This document shows, piece by piece, positions 1-7,938 of a stretch of 46,060 bases of DNA. The stretch's first letter is position 1. Every line of letters begins with the position of its first letter. This DNA is from a virus. Where the stretch lies: the IMG/VR virus record IMGVR_UViG_3300025098_000084, positions 1-46,060 of that record. The stretch is one strand, 5' to 3'. Position numbers and translations under genes: made by a program. The notes beneath the pieces were generated by a model. That model saw only the letters and a list, made by a program, of their open reading frames with translations, did not search any database and was not told where the DNA came from.

Positions 1-538
1 CCTGTAAAGACTGCACTCTATCAAAACAAGTATCGCCATCACTTATATATTGTTGTGATTCTTTGGTATATCTAAGGTTAGATGGTCTTTGTAAGTCTAT
101 AAGCCTATTTTCTGCATCCACGCTAATTGTAGAGCCATTAGGGTCATCATTAATTGTCATAGACTGCATACGCCCTTTAAATAAAGTCATAGTCCCTGCA
201 ACGGTGTCTGTACCACCTGAAAGGTAGCCAAGATATACAGTTATAAATCTATTTTGATAGTTTTCGGTAAGTGCTAGATCTAATACTGTAGCATCCATAC
301 CTGCTAGTGAAACAGATAAACCACTGGATTTTAATTCTAGGGTATCTTCTATATTTGATATGCTTAAAAGAGTACCTGCACCAGTATAGGTATTACCATC
401 AATAGAAATATTATAATCACCACTCCAAACATATAAAGTATCTGTATCAAATTCAGCTTTAACTGCTAAAAATAGAACTTGGTGATCAGCTTGTAGATAT
501 TTGACGATATCACTATCTATACCACCTCTATTTGACAT
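1..538 (-). CDS. DUF2163-like minor tail protein (cut by window edge)
   Basis: The gene reads leftward from an ATG at 538 and runs off the left edge after 179 codons. The N-terminus (MSNRGGIDSDIVKYLQADHQ) and the pattern of a short beta-rich protein with a NRLIDLQRPSNLRYT segment near the C-terminus fit DUF2163 tail proteins, the gp13-like member of gene transfer agent tails. It follows the distal-tail gene with 1 base between stop and start codons, so it is translated with it. If the left edge is joined to position 46060 the frame continues CAG GGG AAC ATG GGA CTG CTG TAA, ending at 46041. It probably builds the tail tip between the distal tail ring and the hub. The family call rests on pattern and gene order. 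Confidence 0.7.
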   Translation of the reverse strand, partial: MSNRGGIDSDIVKYLQADHQVLFLAVKAEFDTDTLYVWSGDYNISIDGNTYTGAGTLLSISNIEDTLELKSSGLSVSLAGMDATVLDLALTENYQNRFITVYLGYLSGGTDTVAGTMTLFKGRMQSMTINDDPNGSTISVDAENRLIDLQRPSNLRYTKESQQYISDGDTCFDRVQSLQ

Positions 539-1432
539 TTAAACTACCTCAATACATGAAAAAGACATTCCATAATTAGATATATTGTCTGCATCCCAGT
601 CAACATCTTTAGTTGTTAATCTAAACATGCCTTTGGGTGATGCAAACCTTACTAGATGATTTTCTGTAATAGCAGTTCTTAATTTAGGTTGTATTTTTAC
701 ACCATAAGTATCTTCACCACTTATAACATTTAGTGTCGCATCCTCTGTAACCATTACATACTGCACAGGATTTTGCCCTGTAGTAGAACTAGCTGAAATT
801 TGTAAGTAATCACCTTTTTTTATAGTACCTGTAGCACTATTACTACTTGCAGATAAATTTAGACCTGTAGAACCCTTTTGATTGGATTTAATAGTACAAG
901 CTGTTCTATTTAGGTCTTCTGTTAATGTAATTGTGTTTTCAGGCTGTACTGTGAGTGTGTATGAATTAGCTTTTGCAATTATTTTATGTGTTCCATTGTT
1001 TTCAGGAAACCTTGAACCTGTTACAGAAATAAAATCACCAACTAAAGCATTTGCAAAAGGTGTAGTGTTGCTAGGTGCTTCTATTGTGTTATCCACTTTA
1101 AAATCTAATTCTATATTTGCTGTTTGGTTAATTCTGTTCTTAGCCTTAAGATCATCTGCATTATATGTGCCTTGATTAACTAAAGCATCAGGGTCTGCAA
1201 ATTTAAATTGATTGACCATACCGTTACACTCTAAAAGAAAAGATTGCCAATTTTTAGCTACATCTCTTCGCATAGGTGGAAGGCTTACAACTGCTTCCCA
1301 AAATACACCGTCATATTCTTGTGTTCTTATTTTTCCTGTATATGGAGAAGCTACAGTTCCTATAGTCCTTACTAATTTAAAATTACTTCTAACAAAGTTA
1401 GGAGTATTTGGCATTGTTACTAATTTACCCAC
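539..1432 (-). CDS. putative distal tail / minor tail protein
   Basis: This 297-residue protein sits directly after the tape measure and before the DUF2163 gene, the place of the distal tail (Dit or gp12-like, DUF2460-like) protein. Residues about 10-80 (NFKLVRTIGTVASPYTGKI and a following VSLPPMRRDVAKNW segment) and the last 40 residues look like one split tail-ring domain. The middle 100-220 is Thr/Asn/Ser-rich with two beta-rich repeats that may form an inserted Ig-like or carbohydrate-binding domain. It overlaps the tape-measure stop by 8 bases. I infer the role from position and composition; no catalytic motif is visible. Confidence 0.6.
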   Translation of the reverse strand: MGKLVTMPNTPNFVRSNFKLVRTIGTVASPYTGKIRTQEYDGVFWEAVVSLPPMRRDVAKNWQSFLLECNGMVNQFKFADPDALVNQGTYNADDLKAKNRINQTANIELDFKVDNTIEAPSNTTPFANALVGDFISVTGSRFPENNGTHKIIAKANSYTLTVQPENTITLTEDLNRTACTIKSNQKGSTGLNLSASSNSATGTIKKGDYLQISASSTTGQNPVQYVMVTEDATLNVISGEDTYGVKIQPKLRTAITENHLVRFASPKGMFRLTTKDVDWDADNISNYGMSFSCIEVV

Positions 1433-3566
1433 CGACTAGACTCCTTCTAAAGTTACCACCACGCATTGCTGATTCTTGTACTGCCGCTTTAGTTACATCT
1501 GCTATCTGTGGCATCATCTTTGTAACCTCTGCTCTTACAGTAGGTACTATGCCTGTTGCAAAGCTTATAGTTTGATATATGTTTACTGGTGTACCTCCAC
1601 CCATAGCATTTTTGGTATTCATATTATTCATAATAGTGCCACCAGTATTAGGTACAAATATTTCAGCTCCCCTTTCACCAACTAAAGTAGGCGTACCACC
1701 TTGTATAGTCCCACCACCTGCTTTGCCCATACCCATACCACCACCCGTGCCTGTGCCTGTTCCTACACCACCTTTAGGTGTTGACATACCAAATGAACCT
1801 AATATTGCATCTACTATAGGTTGTATAACCATTAGTTCCATAAATGCTGATATAACTGCTTGTACTACGTTTTGTGCAAAACTCTTAAATGATTCTAAAG
1901 CACTTTCACCATTAAGTAGTGCATCTGTAAGATCATTAGAAAGGCTTGATGCTAGTCCTTCTATTTCAGAACCTATTTGTGCTAAAGCTTTTCCATAAGG
2001 ACCGGTAGTTTCTAAAAATTCTCTTAATTTTGCTGTAGCTTGTTCTTGTGTTAACACCCCTTCTGCCATAGATTCGTTAAGAGCTTTATAAATTGTATCT
2101 AACTGACCTATGTCACCAGTTGCTTCTTTAAAAACATTATTTAAAATATCTAGGGCATCTGTTGATTCTTCAACTTGACCTATTTCTTCTTTTAATAAAC
2201 CAAGACTATCAACAACTGCTCCAATCTGTTCTTCTGTTAAGCCATAAAACTTTAACAATTCAGTTTTATCTTCAGATTGTAATATTTCATCAATTAATGC
2301 TAATTGTGCATTGATTTCTTTTAGTGGGTCTTCTGCATCTTTTGCTAATTTTTGTAGAGGAGTTAAAAATTCTATAAATTTTTGTTCAGGTGTAAATTCA
2401 CCTGTTTTTTTGTCATCATCTTTTTTTTCTAATTTTAGTTGTCTTTCTGCTTCTATTCTTGCATTTATTTTTTTATTTACTTGTTCAAGTAATTTTACTT
2501 CACGTTGTAAAATTTCTAATTCCATTTGATCTTCAACAGTGAAATCTACTGGTGGAAATGTGCCATCTTCTGACTGTGTTTTCAATTGTAATAATTTATT
2601 TATATCTTTGGTGTATTCTCGTATGATATTTCTTGATAATTTCAACTGGTCAACATCAGAAAGTTTGTCTGTTTTACCAGTTCTGTCCTCAACTATATCG
2701 CCAAGTGTTGCTTGACCTGTTGCTACTCTTACTGATCTTGCAGACTCATTTGCAAACGCTGTTAATCTATCTGTAAGTTTTTTTAACCTATCTCCTAAAC
2801 CACCTGTAAAAACTGCATCTGCTAATTGTTTAAAAGCAATACCCATATTTGATGCTTTGGTAGAAAGATTATCCATTTTATTAGTCATTGCACCACCAAA
2901 CTGCTTATTCAAAGCCGCAACTAATGTGTCTATCATTGTTGCCGCACCTTCTGTGGTTTTACCAAATTTTGTCAACTCTTCTTTGGTCATGCCTAATTCT
3001 GTTGTGAGAATTTTTAAAGCAGGTATACCTCTCTCGTCTAATTGATTAAGTTCTTCTAAGCCTAATCCACCTGAAGCGGCTCTTTGTGTAATTCTTACTA
3101 ACGCTTGAAACGCACCTAATTGATCTACTGAGGTTGAAGCTGTATCTGCGAATGTTTGTAGCATATCCATGCTAGGTTCAACACCTACTGCTTTTAATTG
3201 TATAAAGGCTTTAGTAACATCTTCAATTTGAAAAGGTGTTGTTTGTGCAAAAGTAAATATTTTTTGCATTGCTTGTTCACCCTGATCTATTCCACCAAAT
3301 ACAGTATTAATAGAATCTCTAAGGTCTTCAAACCCCATACCAACTTGTGCTATTTTGCTAATAGTTGCACCTACAGCCACTAATGCACCTGTTACAGCTA
3401 AAGCACCAACCTTAGCTTTTGACATAGCACCTGCCATACCACCAAAAGCCGCACCACCTGCAACTCCAGTAGTTTTTAATTTACCTTGTACTTGTTTTAA
3501 ATCTTTTTGTAATTGCTTAGTATCAGCTTTGATTTGAACTACTAACTCATCTATAGGTTTACTCAT
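1425..3566 (-). CDS. tail tape measure protein
   Basis: At 713 residues this protein sets tail length and guides DNA exit. The N-terminus has a charged coiled-coil start (residues 5-35), then a Gly/Ala/Val-rich hydrophobic stretch (35-75), then the classical tape-measure N-terminal region with FAQTTPFQIEDVTKAFIQL near residue 110. The middle is Lys/Glu/Gln-rich helix. The C-terminus holds a Gly-rich segment with TLVGERGAEIFVPNTGG, typical of lambda-H and TP901-type tape measures. It lies downstream of the tail chaperones, whose second gene overlaps its ATG by 8 bases. It is short for the class and would predict a tail near 100 nm by the usual 0.15 nm per residue rule. Confidence 0.93.
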   Translation of the reverse strand: MSKPIDELVVQIKADTKQLQKDLKQVQGKLKTTGVAGGAAFGGMAGAMSKAKVGALAVTGALVAVGATISKIAQVGMGFEDLRDSINTVFGGIDQGEQAMQKIFTFAQTTPFQIEDVTKAFIQLKAVGVEPSMDMLQTFADTASTSVDQLGAFQALVRITQRAASGGLGLEELNQLDERGIPALKILTTELGMTKEELTKFGKTTEGAATMIDTLVAALNKQFGGAMTNKMDNLSTKASNMGIAFKQLADAVFTGGLGDRLKKLTDRLTAFANESARSVRVATGQATLGDIVEDRTGKTDKLSDVDQLKLSRNIIREYTKDINKLLQLKTQSEDGTFPPVDFTVEDQMELEILQREVKLLEQVNKKINARIEAERQLKLEKKDDDKKTGEFTPEQKFIEFLTPLQKLAKDAEDPLKEINAQLALIDEILQSEDKTELLKFYGLTEEQIGAVVDSLGLLKEEIGQVEESTDALDILNNVFKEATGDIGQLDTIYKALNESMAEGVLTQEQATAKLREFLETTGPYGKALAQIGSEIEGLASSLSNDLTDALLNGESALESFKSFAQNVVQAVISAFMELMVIQPIVDAILGSFGMSTPKGGVGTGTGTGGGMGMGKAGGGTIQGGTPTLVGERGAEIFVPNTGGTIMNNMNTKNAMGGGTPVNIYQTISFATGIVPTVRAEVTKMMPQIADVTKAAVQESAMRGGNFRRSLVGG

Positions 3567-3720
3567 CAGGATATAACTCCATTAGTTCGCTAAGACGATC
3601 ACTGGTCATAGGCTTATCTTTATCTTCTGAACCACCATTAAATTCGGTAAATCCATCTATAGCCATATAGATTTCTTTTGGGCTAGATTGCCAAAAATCA
3701 TTAGTAGACATACCCATCAT
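3559..3720 (-). CDS. tail assembly chaperone, second frame (Rcc01693/PF09550-like)
   Basis: This small gene encodes 53 residues from an ATG ATG pair at 3720. The segment MSTNDFWQSSPKEIYMAIDG fits the short chaperone family found between the GTA-type chaperone and the tape measure (pattern G-x-S-x-x-x-FW-x-x-x-P-x-E). The reading frame is open upstream to beyond 3780 and lies in the -1 frame of the preceding chaperone gene. The upstream codons read PIKRYFSICVGMMGMS, which looks like the missing first helix, so the true product may be a frameshift fusion rather than this short form. The stop overlaps the tape-measure start. Confidence 0.7.
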   Translation of the reverse strand: MMGMSTNDFWQSSPKEIYMAIDGFTEFNGGSEDKDKPMTSDRLSELMELYPDE

Positions 3721-3767
3721 GCCAACACAAATAGAAAAGTATCGTTTGATGGGTAGGGAATCACTAG

Positions 3768-3780
3768 TTAATCCCCCTGT
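3768..3780 (-). other. candidate -1 ribosomal frameshift site between tail chaperones
   Basis: On the minus strand the last codons of the first chaperone are GAA CAG GGG GAT TAA. Shifting back one base gives ACA GGG GGA TTA, which continues open into the second chaperone frame through 3559. The G5 run allows re-pairing of a Gly codon in one of the two ribosomal sites. There is no ATG, GTG or TTG in the second frame until the ATG pair at 3720. Lambda G/GT is the precedent for this layout. The heptamer is not a perfect X XXY YYZ, so this is a hypothesis. Confidence 0.45.
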
Positions 3781-4118
3781 TCTTGCTTTCCCTCGTCTGC
3801 TTCTTCCTCTGAATCATCAGTTAGAGATTGTGCAATTAAGTTAGCAACTGCGGCTGTTGCTTTTACTATTCCTGCATCTTGTACTATTTTTACTACATCT
3901 TTTCGTTGAAAATCATTACCACCACCTCTTAGGGCAGGTAATAATACATGGATTACCTCTGACATTCTTATATCAGCTTCACCCATTTTTGTAGCAAGTT
4001 TTATAATTCCACAATCACATGCATCTTCAATTTGAATAATTGCATCAATTGTTAATCTAGCTTTATATTCTTTATTAGCTAAGTTAAGTGTGGTTTCACC
4101 CTTTAGTTTGTTTGTCAT
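3768..4118 (-). CDS. tail assembly chaperone, GTA gp10-like
   Basis: The protein has 116 residues. I use the ATG at 4118 because AGGAG lies about 10 bases upstream; an ATG 39 bases earlier lies within the preceding gene without such a site. The sequence ([20 protein letters not shown], then [15 protein letters not shown]) fits the gene-transfer-agent family tail chaperone. This family coats the tape measure before tube assembly. The C-terminus is a highly acidic tail ending [13 protein letters not shown]. The gene ends on a G5 run (3773-3777) that may be a -1 slip site into the next chaperone frame. It overlaps the preceding gene by 23 bases. Confidence 0.75.
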   Translation of the reverse strand: MTNKLKGETTLNLANKEYKARLTIDAIIQIEDACDCGIIKLATKMGEADIRMSEVIHVLLPALRGGGNDFQRKDVVKIVQDAGIVKATAAVANLIAQSLTDDSEEEADEGKQEQGD

Positions 4119-4344
4119 CTGACTTCTTCTCCTTTTTAGGTTTACTTGCCTTTGCAAGATTTATGGTTAATAAATTATCTCTTTCTTCAACAAATGATGA
4201 TAAAACTAAAAATTCCTTTTTATCAACTTTTACTTTTTCACCAACTTCTATTAGGTTTTCTAGACATAGTTGGGATTCATCATTTTTTAAAAAAGCATTA
4301 ATCTTTTCGTTACCTAGATCAAGTTGTACTTTATTCCAAGACAT
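4096..4344 (-). CDS. small hypothetical protein, paralogue of the protein at 30540-30743
   Basis: This 82-residue protein lies between the major tail protein and the tail chaperone. It begins [20 protein letters not shown], has a central [17 protein letters not shown] segment and ends in a Lys-rich tail. The same plan (WNK start, N-[LV]-IEVG-[ED]-K core, LL-[TS]-I-x-L strand, Lys-rich end) appears in the 67-residue protein at 30540-30743, so the two are probably ancient duplicates. It might be a small structural or scaffolding subunit of the tail. I do not recognise a named family. Confidence 0.7.
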   Translation of the reverse strand: MSWNKVQLDLGNEKINAFLKNDESQLCLENLIEVGEKVKVDKKEFLVLSSFVEERDNLLTINLAKASKPKKEKKSDDKQTKG

Positions 4345-4345
4345 C

Positions 4346-4792
4346 TTATGAAGTTGCTACTACTATAATTCCTGCTGATTCAAAGCTAACAGAATAAGTG
4401 GCTTCTCCATTATATTCACCTGCATATTCTAAAGATGTAACTTGAAACTTACCTGTAAACTTGAAAAAATTTGGTATAAAAAATTCAAAATCTTCAAATT
4501 CAGGTACGTTAGCTGTTGTACCATTATCAGCAAAATGTAATTGATTTATATATGCATCTTTTAAAAGACCTTCAGTAGTGCTATCAGTAAAAACTCCTGA
4601 GCCACTGATGCTGATGCTATTAACACCACCACCTGCTAAAAGTGTTCTATATCCTGAAGAGTCTTTATTTGTAACATCTACTGATTCATCATTTAATGTT
4701 ATTGAAGATGATCTCAAACCTCCAATAGTAGTTTGTGTACCACTACCATTGTCTATTTTTATTAAGACCTCTTTACCTTTTTGTGCCGCCAT
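4346..4792 (-). CDS. major tail tube protein (TP901-1-like family)
   Basis: The 148-residue product has the hallmarks of the TP901-1/phage-tail-2 major tail protein. The N-terminus has KGKEVLIKIDNGSGTQTTIGG followed by SSSITLNDESVDVTNKDSSG, and the C-terminus has SLEYAGEYNGEATYSVSFES, the usual pattern of this family. It polymerises to form the tail tube around the tape measure. It sits after the DUF3168 terminator-like gene and before the chaperones, as expected. The ATG at 4792 has AGGAG about 9 bases upstream. Confidence 0.9.
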   Translation of the reverse strand: MAAQKGKEVLIKIDNGSGTQTTIGGLRSSSITLNDESVDVTNKDSSGYRTLLAGGGVNSISISGSGVFTDSTTEGLLKDAYINQLHFADNGTTANVPEFEDFEFFIPNFFKFTGKFQVTSLEYAGEYNGEATYSVSFESAGIIVVATS

Positions 4793-4813
4793 TTTTATCT
4801 CCTATTTATAAAA

Positions 4814-5221
4814 TTAGTTAGTTCCTAATATTATTGCTCGGAATCGCATGACTCCATGTCTAGTAACACCGTCTGGGTCTCTCATTATATCACTAAATTC
4901 AAATCTTAAATTTATTAGATTAAATCCAGTAACGCTTAGATTACTATCATGCAATAAATCGTGAATTCTGTCCATTATTTGTTTTGTTTCTTTAGAGCCT
5001 TTGTACTGTGACCATATATGAACATTTATAGTAGTTTCACCACCATTAATGTCTTTTGTACCATAATCAATAGCTGTTTCTTCTCCTAATGCTACAAAAG
5101 GATATGTAGCACCCTCTGTAACCTCGTCATATACACCTGCACCTAAAGTTGATGTAAGTGTATTATCACTAGATAGAGTGCTGTATATGGTGGTTTGTAA
5201 TGCAAATTGACCAATACTCAT
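4814..5221 (-). CDS. DUF3168 family tail completion/terminator protein
   Basis: This 135-residue protein matches the DUF3168 plan: an N-terminal helix ending in a short-repeat region, a YPFVALGEETAIDYGTKD strand, then INVHIWSQYKGSKETKQIMD and a C-terminal RFRAIILGT strand. Members cap the tail tube at the head end, like lambda gpU. It lies between the HK97 gp10-like gene, which it overlaps by 4 bases, and the major tail protein. Confidence 0.85.
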   Translation of the reverse strand: MSIGQFALQTTIYSTLSSDNTLTSTLGAGVYDEVTEGATYPFVALGEETAIDYGTKDINGGETTINVHIWSQYKGSKETKQIMDRIHDLLHDSNLSVTGFNLINLRFEFSDIMRDPDGVTRHGVMRFRAIILGTN

Positions 5222-5649
5222 TTCAATATGCCTTTTCTAAATAATGCTTCTATCTTTCTTTTATTCTTTTCTAATGCAGGTTGCATAAAGGGTCTTTCAG
5301 TCATATTAGTAGTACCAAACTCTAAATGCTTTGAATATGGTGCAGATGAAATTATTTGACCAATCACTGTACCATTGGGTTTTACATCTACATCCATTGT
5401 TATGTTACTAGCTAAAAATCCTGTATCACTTGCAGGTGGTTCATTAGGTGCAGATGCTGTATGTGTTCTTCTAGGCTCGTACTTTTCGTAAGTCCTACCT
5501 GTTCCACCTGATAAAATACTTTTTTTAGCATCATTATGAACCATCAATGTTCCACGAGTTACATATTCTTTGACTTTATTATCTGCAAGTCTTTTATTTA
5601 GTTTTTTATTAAAAGCCTTTAATTCAGTTATCTTTAAATCAATACTCAC
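5218..5649 (-). CDS. HK97 gp10-like head-tail / tail completion protein
   Basis: The 143-residue protein has the HK97 gp10 pattern: an N-terminal helical Lys-rich region, RRTHTASAPNEPPASDTG in the middle (the family's conserved H-x-A-S-x-P-G-x-P-P-x-x-x-T-G loop), and YSKHLEFGTTNMTERPFMQP near the C-terminus (E-x-G-T-x-x-x-x-x-R-P-F). It joins the neck to the tail. Start and stop overlap both neighbours by 4 bases, so translation is coupled. Confidence 0.9.
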   Translation of the reverse strand: MSIDLKITELKAFNKKLNKRLADNKVKEYVTRGTLMVHNDAKKSILSGGTGRTYEKYEPRRTHTASAPNEPPASDTGFLASNITMDVDVKPNGTVIGQIISSAPYSKHLEFGTTNMTERPFMQPALEKNKRKIEALFRKGILK

Positions 5650-5972
5650 GTTGCTATTCCTTGTTCACAAAGAAGTTTAAGGAATCTATCCCTTTCATCA
5701 ACATTAATAATAGCCCTAATATTAAATAACTTATTATCAAAACTAATCCTAGAAGCGTTAGTAATATCAGTCCTATAACGCACTGTAATCTCGTGTGACA
5801 CGCTTCCAACCAGTTTACCTTGTGCATATACCTCTTTCCCACTTTTAGGCTTTATATCAGCATACACAGAAGCAATACTAGACCACCCCGAACTAATTCC
5901 CCCACCACTATCTCTAGTAGTGCCTTGTCCTTGAAGGGTAATTTGGTGTCGGAGTTGACCTACTTGGCTCAT
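5646..5972 (-). CDS. head-tail joining protein (SPP1 gp16 / head closure type)
   Basis: At 108 residues this fits the phage head-tail joining family: QVGQLRHQITLQGQGTTRDS at the N-terminus, a GWSSIASVYADIKPKSGKE strand and VSHEITVRYRTDITNASRI. Members form the stopper ring that seals the packaged capsid before the tail binds. It lies between the gp6-like connector and the gp10-like gene with 1-4 base overlaps. Confidence 0.88.
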   Translation of the reverse strand: MSQVGQLRHQITLQGQGTTRDSGGGISSGWSSIASVYADIKPKSGKEVYAQGKLVGSVSHEITVRYRTDITNASRISFDNKLFNIRAIINVDERDRFLKLLCEQGIAT

Positions 5973-6628
5973 TATCCTAATGACATGAGTTTTGAGCTAC
6001 CCATCCCACTGTAAACTACATACGGAGCAAGAAGCCTAGTTGCAGTAGCAGGTAGTGAAGTTTTACCTTCATACATATCACCTCTGTGTTCGTACAAATA
6101 TGTAAGAACTTGATAGATTGCGAATTTGATTGGTTCAGGTACAGCACTAGCTGATGTATAACCAGTGACATATTGTACTTCTATTGCATTAGCAACTCGT
6201 AATGCTGTGGGAAATGTCTCCCCTGTTCGTAAAACTACCCTTGCAGGTTGTCTTGCATTGTCTACATAGTAATTATCACTAGAAAAAGTAGTTGCAGTAT
6301 CACTATCGTCATAAGTCTTTATATGACTAATAGATACAGCAGGTGGCATAGGTAACTCTATATAGTTTTTGTAGTAATTAATATAGGGAGCAGTACGCAT
6401 ACCTTCCCATAGACTATCTTCTACGTCTTCTAATGCATCTAGAAACAGTTGATATGTTTGAGTCATTAAAGCTCTTTGTGTATGTTCTTCACATAGCTTT
6501 CTTGATGTTGAGATCAATGATGTTATTAAAGCATCATCCCCTGAACTATCTACTCTTAAATATGACTTTGCTTCTGCAAGGGTTATAGGTTCTGATGCAG
6601 GTGCTGTATGTAAAACTAGACCTGCCAT
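5972..6628 (-). CDS. head-tail connector, gp6-like (phiE125 gp8 family)
   Basis: The 218-residue product begins with PASEPITLAEAKSYLRVDSS, the diagnostic start of the gp6-like/phiE125 gp8 connector family. It continues with DDALITSLISTSRKLCEEHT and has YVTGYTSASAVPEPIKFAI in the C-terminal half. It forms the adaptor ring beneath the portal. It is preceded by a good AGGAG site and starts the connector gene run. Confidence 0.9.
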   Translation of the reverse strand: MAGLVLHTAPASEPITLAEAKSYLRVDSSGDDALITSLISTSRKLCEEHTQRALMTQTYQLFLDALEDVEDSLWEGMRTAPYINYYKNYIELPMPPAVSISHIKTYDDSDTATTFSSDNYYVDNARQPARVVLRTGETFPTALRVANAIEVQYVTGYTSASAVPEPIKFAIYQVLTYLYEHRGDMYEGKTSLPATATRLLAPYVVYSGMGSSKLMSLG

Positions 6629-6637
6629 TTACCACTC

Positions 6638-6817
6638 CTAATTAGCTTTTTTCTTTTCTGCCTTTGCTTCTTCTACTATTGGTTGTTCACCTACTATAGC
6701 ATCATCACCTTGTGCTTCTTGTAGCTTCTGTACTAATACTCTTATAGTATGTTGTGCATTAGCTAGTTCTTGCTGTGCTGTGTTATATAGTGATTCGTAG
6801 TTTAAGTCTTCTGACAT
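6638..6817 (-). CDS. small coiled-coil protein, hypothetical
   Basis: This 59-residue gene starts at 6817 with AGGAGA upstream and ends 9 bases before the connector start. Residues 1-35 are a probable amphipathic helix rich in Gln, Glu and Ala (ESLYNTAQQELANAQHTIRV); the tail is Glu/Lys/Ala-rich and ends KKKAN. I do not recognise it. Its place between capsid and connector genes suggests a minor structural or assembly role. Confidence 0.6.
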   Translation of the reverse strand: MSEDLNYESLYNTAQQELANAQHTIRVLVQKLQEAQGDDAIVGEQPIVEEAKAEKKKAN

Positions 6818-6826
6818 ATTATTCTC

Positions 6827-7027
6827 CTAAAAAAATATCCTTTCTATTATCAGCCCAAACATTGAAGCGATAATTAAGCCATAGAGTCCATAAATAAGAT
6901 TTTCAAGCCTATCAAATCTCTTTGAACCACTTTCTAATCTTCTATCTATGTTGTCATATCTAATAGCACATTCACGTTCATGTGCTTCTAGCTTACTTAT
7001 AGTATCGCTTGGTATCTTGACTGCCAT
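6827..7027 (-). CDS. small membrane protein with coiled coil (XhlA-like layout)
   Basis: The 66-residue protein has a charged helical N-terminus (residues 8-43, heptad-like with DNIDRRLESGSKRFDRLENL) and one C-terminal membrane helix (about 44-64, IYGLYGLIIASMFGLIIERI). This layout resembles hemolysin XhlA-like phage proteins that sit with holins. It is far from the lysis cassette, among head genes, so a lysis role is uncertain. Confidence 0.55.
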   Translation of the reverse strand: MAVKIPSDTISKLEAHERECAIRYDNIDRRLESGSKRFDRLENLIYGLYGLIIASMFGLIIERIFF

Positions 7028-7071
7028 TTAACTATTCTAAGCCATTAATTCTTTACATACAATGATAAGTG

Positions 7072-7416
7072 TTAAGACTTTTTCTTAGTAGTTTTCTTTG
7101 TAGTAGTTTTTACAGGTGCTTTGCCATCTTCCCACGCTTCATTGATATTAGGTGTAGAAGGGTCATCTGCTTTTAATTGACCTTTTGTGTTTCTAGCTCT
7201 TTTAGGCTTAACTGAAGATTCAAGATTTAAAGTGTCTTCTACAGAATCCATTTTTACTTCCATAGCCCAACTGTTATTAACAAAAACGTCCATAATTTGT
7301 TCTTGCCATAAGTCTTTTGCATTAACTATCTGATCTTTTTGATAAACTTTTGTGATACTACCTTCTTTGTTACCTGTTGCAGGTTTGGTAGTGAGTATTT
7401 TGTATTTCTTTGACAT
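7072..7416 (-). CDS. hypothetical late protein with Lys-rich tail
   Basis: This gene encodes 114 residues from the ATG at 7416, chosen because TTGGAGA lies 7-12 bases upstream; the in-frame TTG at 7428 is part of that site. The N-terminus (KKYKILTTKPATGNKEGS, then VYQKDQIVNAKDLWQEQIMD) looks like a small folded domain. The C-terminus is a disordered tail ending in alternating Thr and Lys. It lies just after a strong terminator that follows the capsid genes, so its level may be lower than that of the capsid. No function is recognised. Confidence 0.55.
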   Translation of the reverse strand: MSKKYKILTTKPATGNKEGSITKVYQKDQIVNAKDLWQEQIMDVFVNNSWAMEVKMDSVEDTLNLESSVKPKRARNTKGQLKADDPSTPNINEAWEDGKAPVKTTTKKTTKKKS

Positions 7417-7426
7417 TTGATTCTCC

Positions 7427-7452
7427 AAAAAAAAGGGGGGTATAAACCCCCC
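7427..7452 (-). terminator. rho-independent terminator after capsid/decoration genes
   Basis: On the minus strand six G (7452-7447), a six-base loop and six C (7440-7435) form a perfect hairpin followed by eight T (7434-7427). This is a textbook intrinsic terminator for leftward transcripts. It sits in the gap after the 7465-7926 gene and would cut or reduce transcription from the capsid block into the connector and tail block. Confidence 0.9.
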
Positions 7453-7464
7453 AAGATTGTCTAA

Positions 7465-7926
7465 TTAGACGTTATGAACGACATTACTAGCAGGAGCATG
7501 TAAAGGTGTACCTTTAACAATTATGCCTGATAGTGGTGTTCCGTTTGTATGTGTTCCAGTTTTTGCAAGAACTAATCTTACATATCTTTTTCCACCTACA
7601 TAACCAACTTGCCATTCTCCACCTGTTGTTCCGGGGTCTCCACCGTCTGACCCATCAAGTGTTAACCAAATACCACCTGAAGCAATAGTTCCATTGACGA
7701 TATCAGCTTGAACTGCATCAGTCCATGTTGAGTTATCATCTGAATGCTCTAATGCAACAGTAAATGATTTTGTTCCACTTAATGTGTCACCTTCAGCACC
7801 TACAGTAACAACAGCAGTAGCACTTAAAAAACCCTGTAAATCTACAGTTGTGCCATTAGCACCTGCAGTTTTGACAGCATTTATAAGTGAGTTACCTACT
7901 GAAATATTGTGTGATAAATCTTTCAT
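7465..7926 (-). CDS. putative capsid decoration or head structural protein
   Basis: The 153-residue product is Gly/Thr/Val-rich with a beta-sandwich look (TAVVTVGAEGDTLSGTKSFT, then VALEHSDDNSTWTDAV and KRYVRLVLAKTGTH). Such proteins commonly follow the major capsid gene in marine siphoviruses and are thought to decorate the shell or form spikes. It lies 12 bases after the capsid gene and right before the terminator, which suggests it is made at capsid-like levels. The role is inferred. Confidence 0.55.
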   Translation of the reverse strand: MKDLSHNISVGNSLINAVKTAGANGTTVDLQGFLSATAVVTVGAEGDTLSGTKSFTVALEHSDDNSTWTDAVQADIVNGTIASGGIWLTLDGSDGGDPGTTGGEWQVGYVGGKRYVRLVLAKTGTHTNGTPLSGIIVKGTPLHAPASNVVHNV

Positions 7927-7938
7927 ATTTCACCTACC

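Noticed and set aside
882-1439. Rightward open frames opposite the distal tail gene
   Set aside because: They are antisense to a well-supported late gene, lack ribosome sites and have the low-complexity look of mirror frames.
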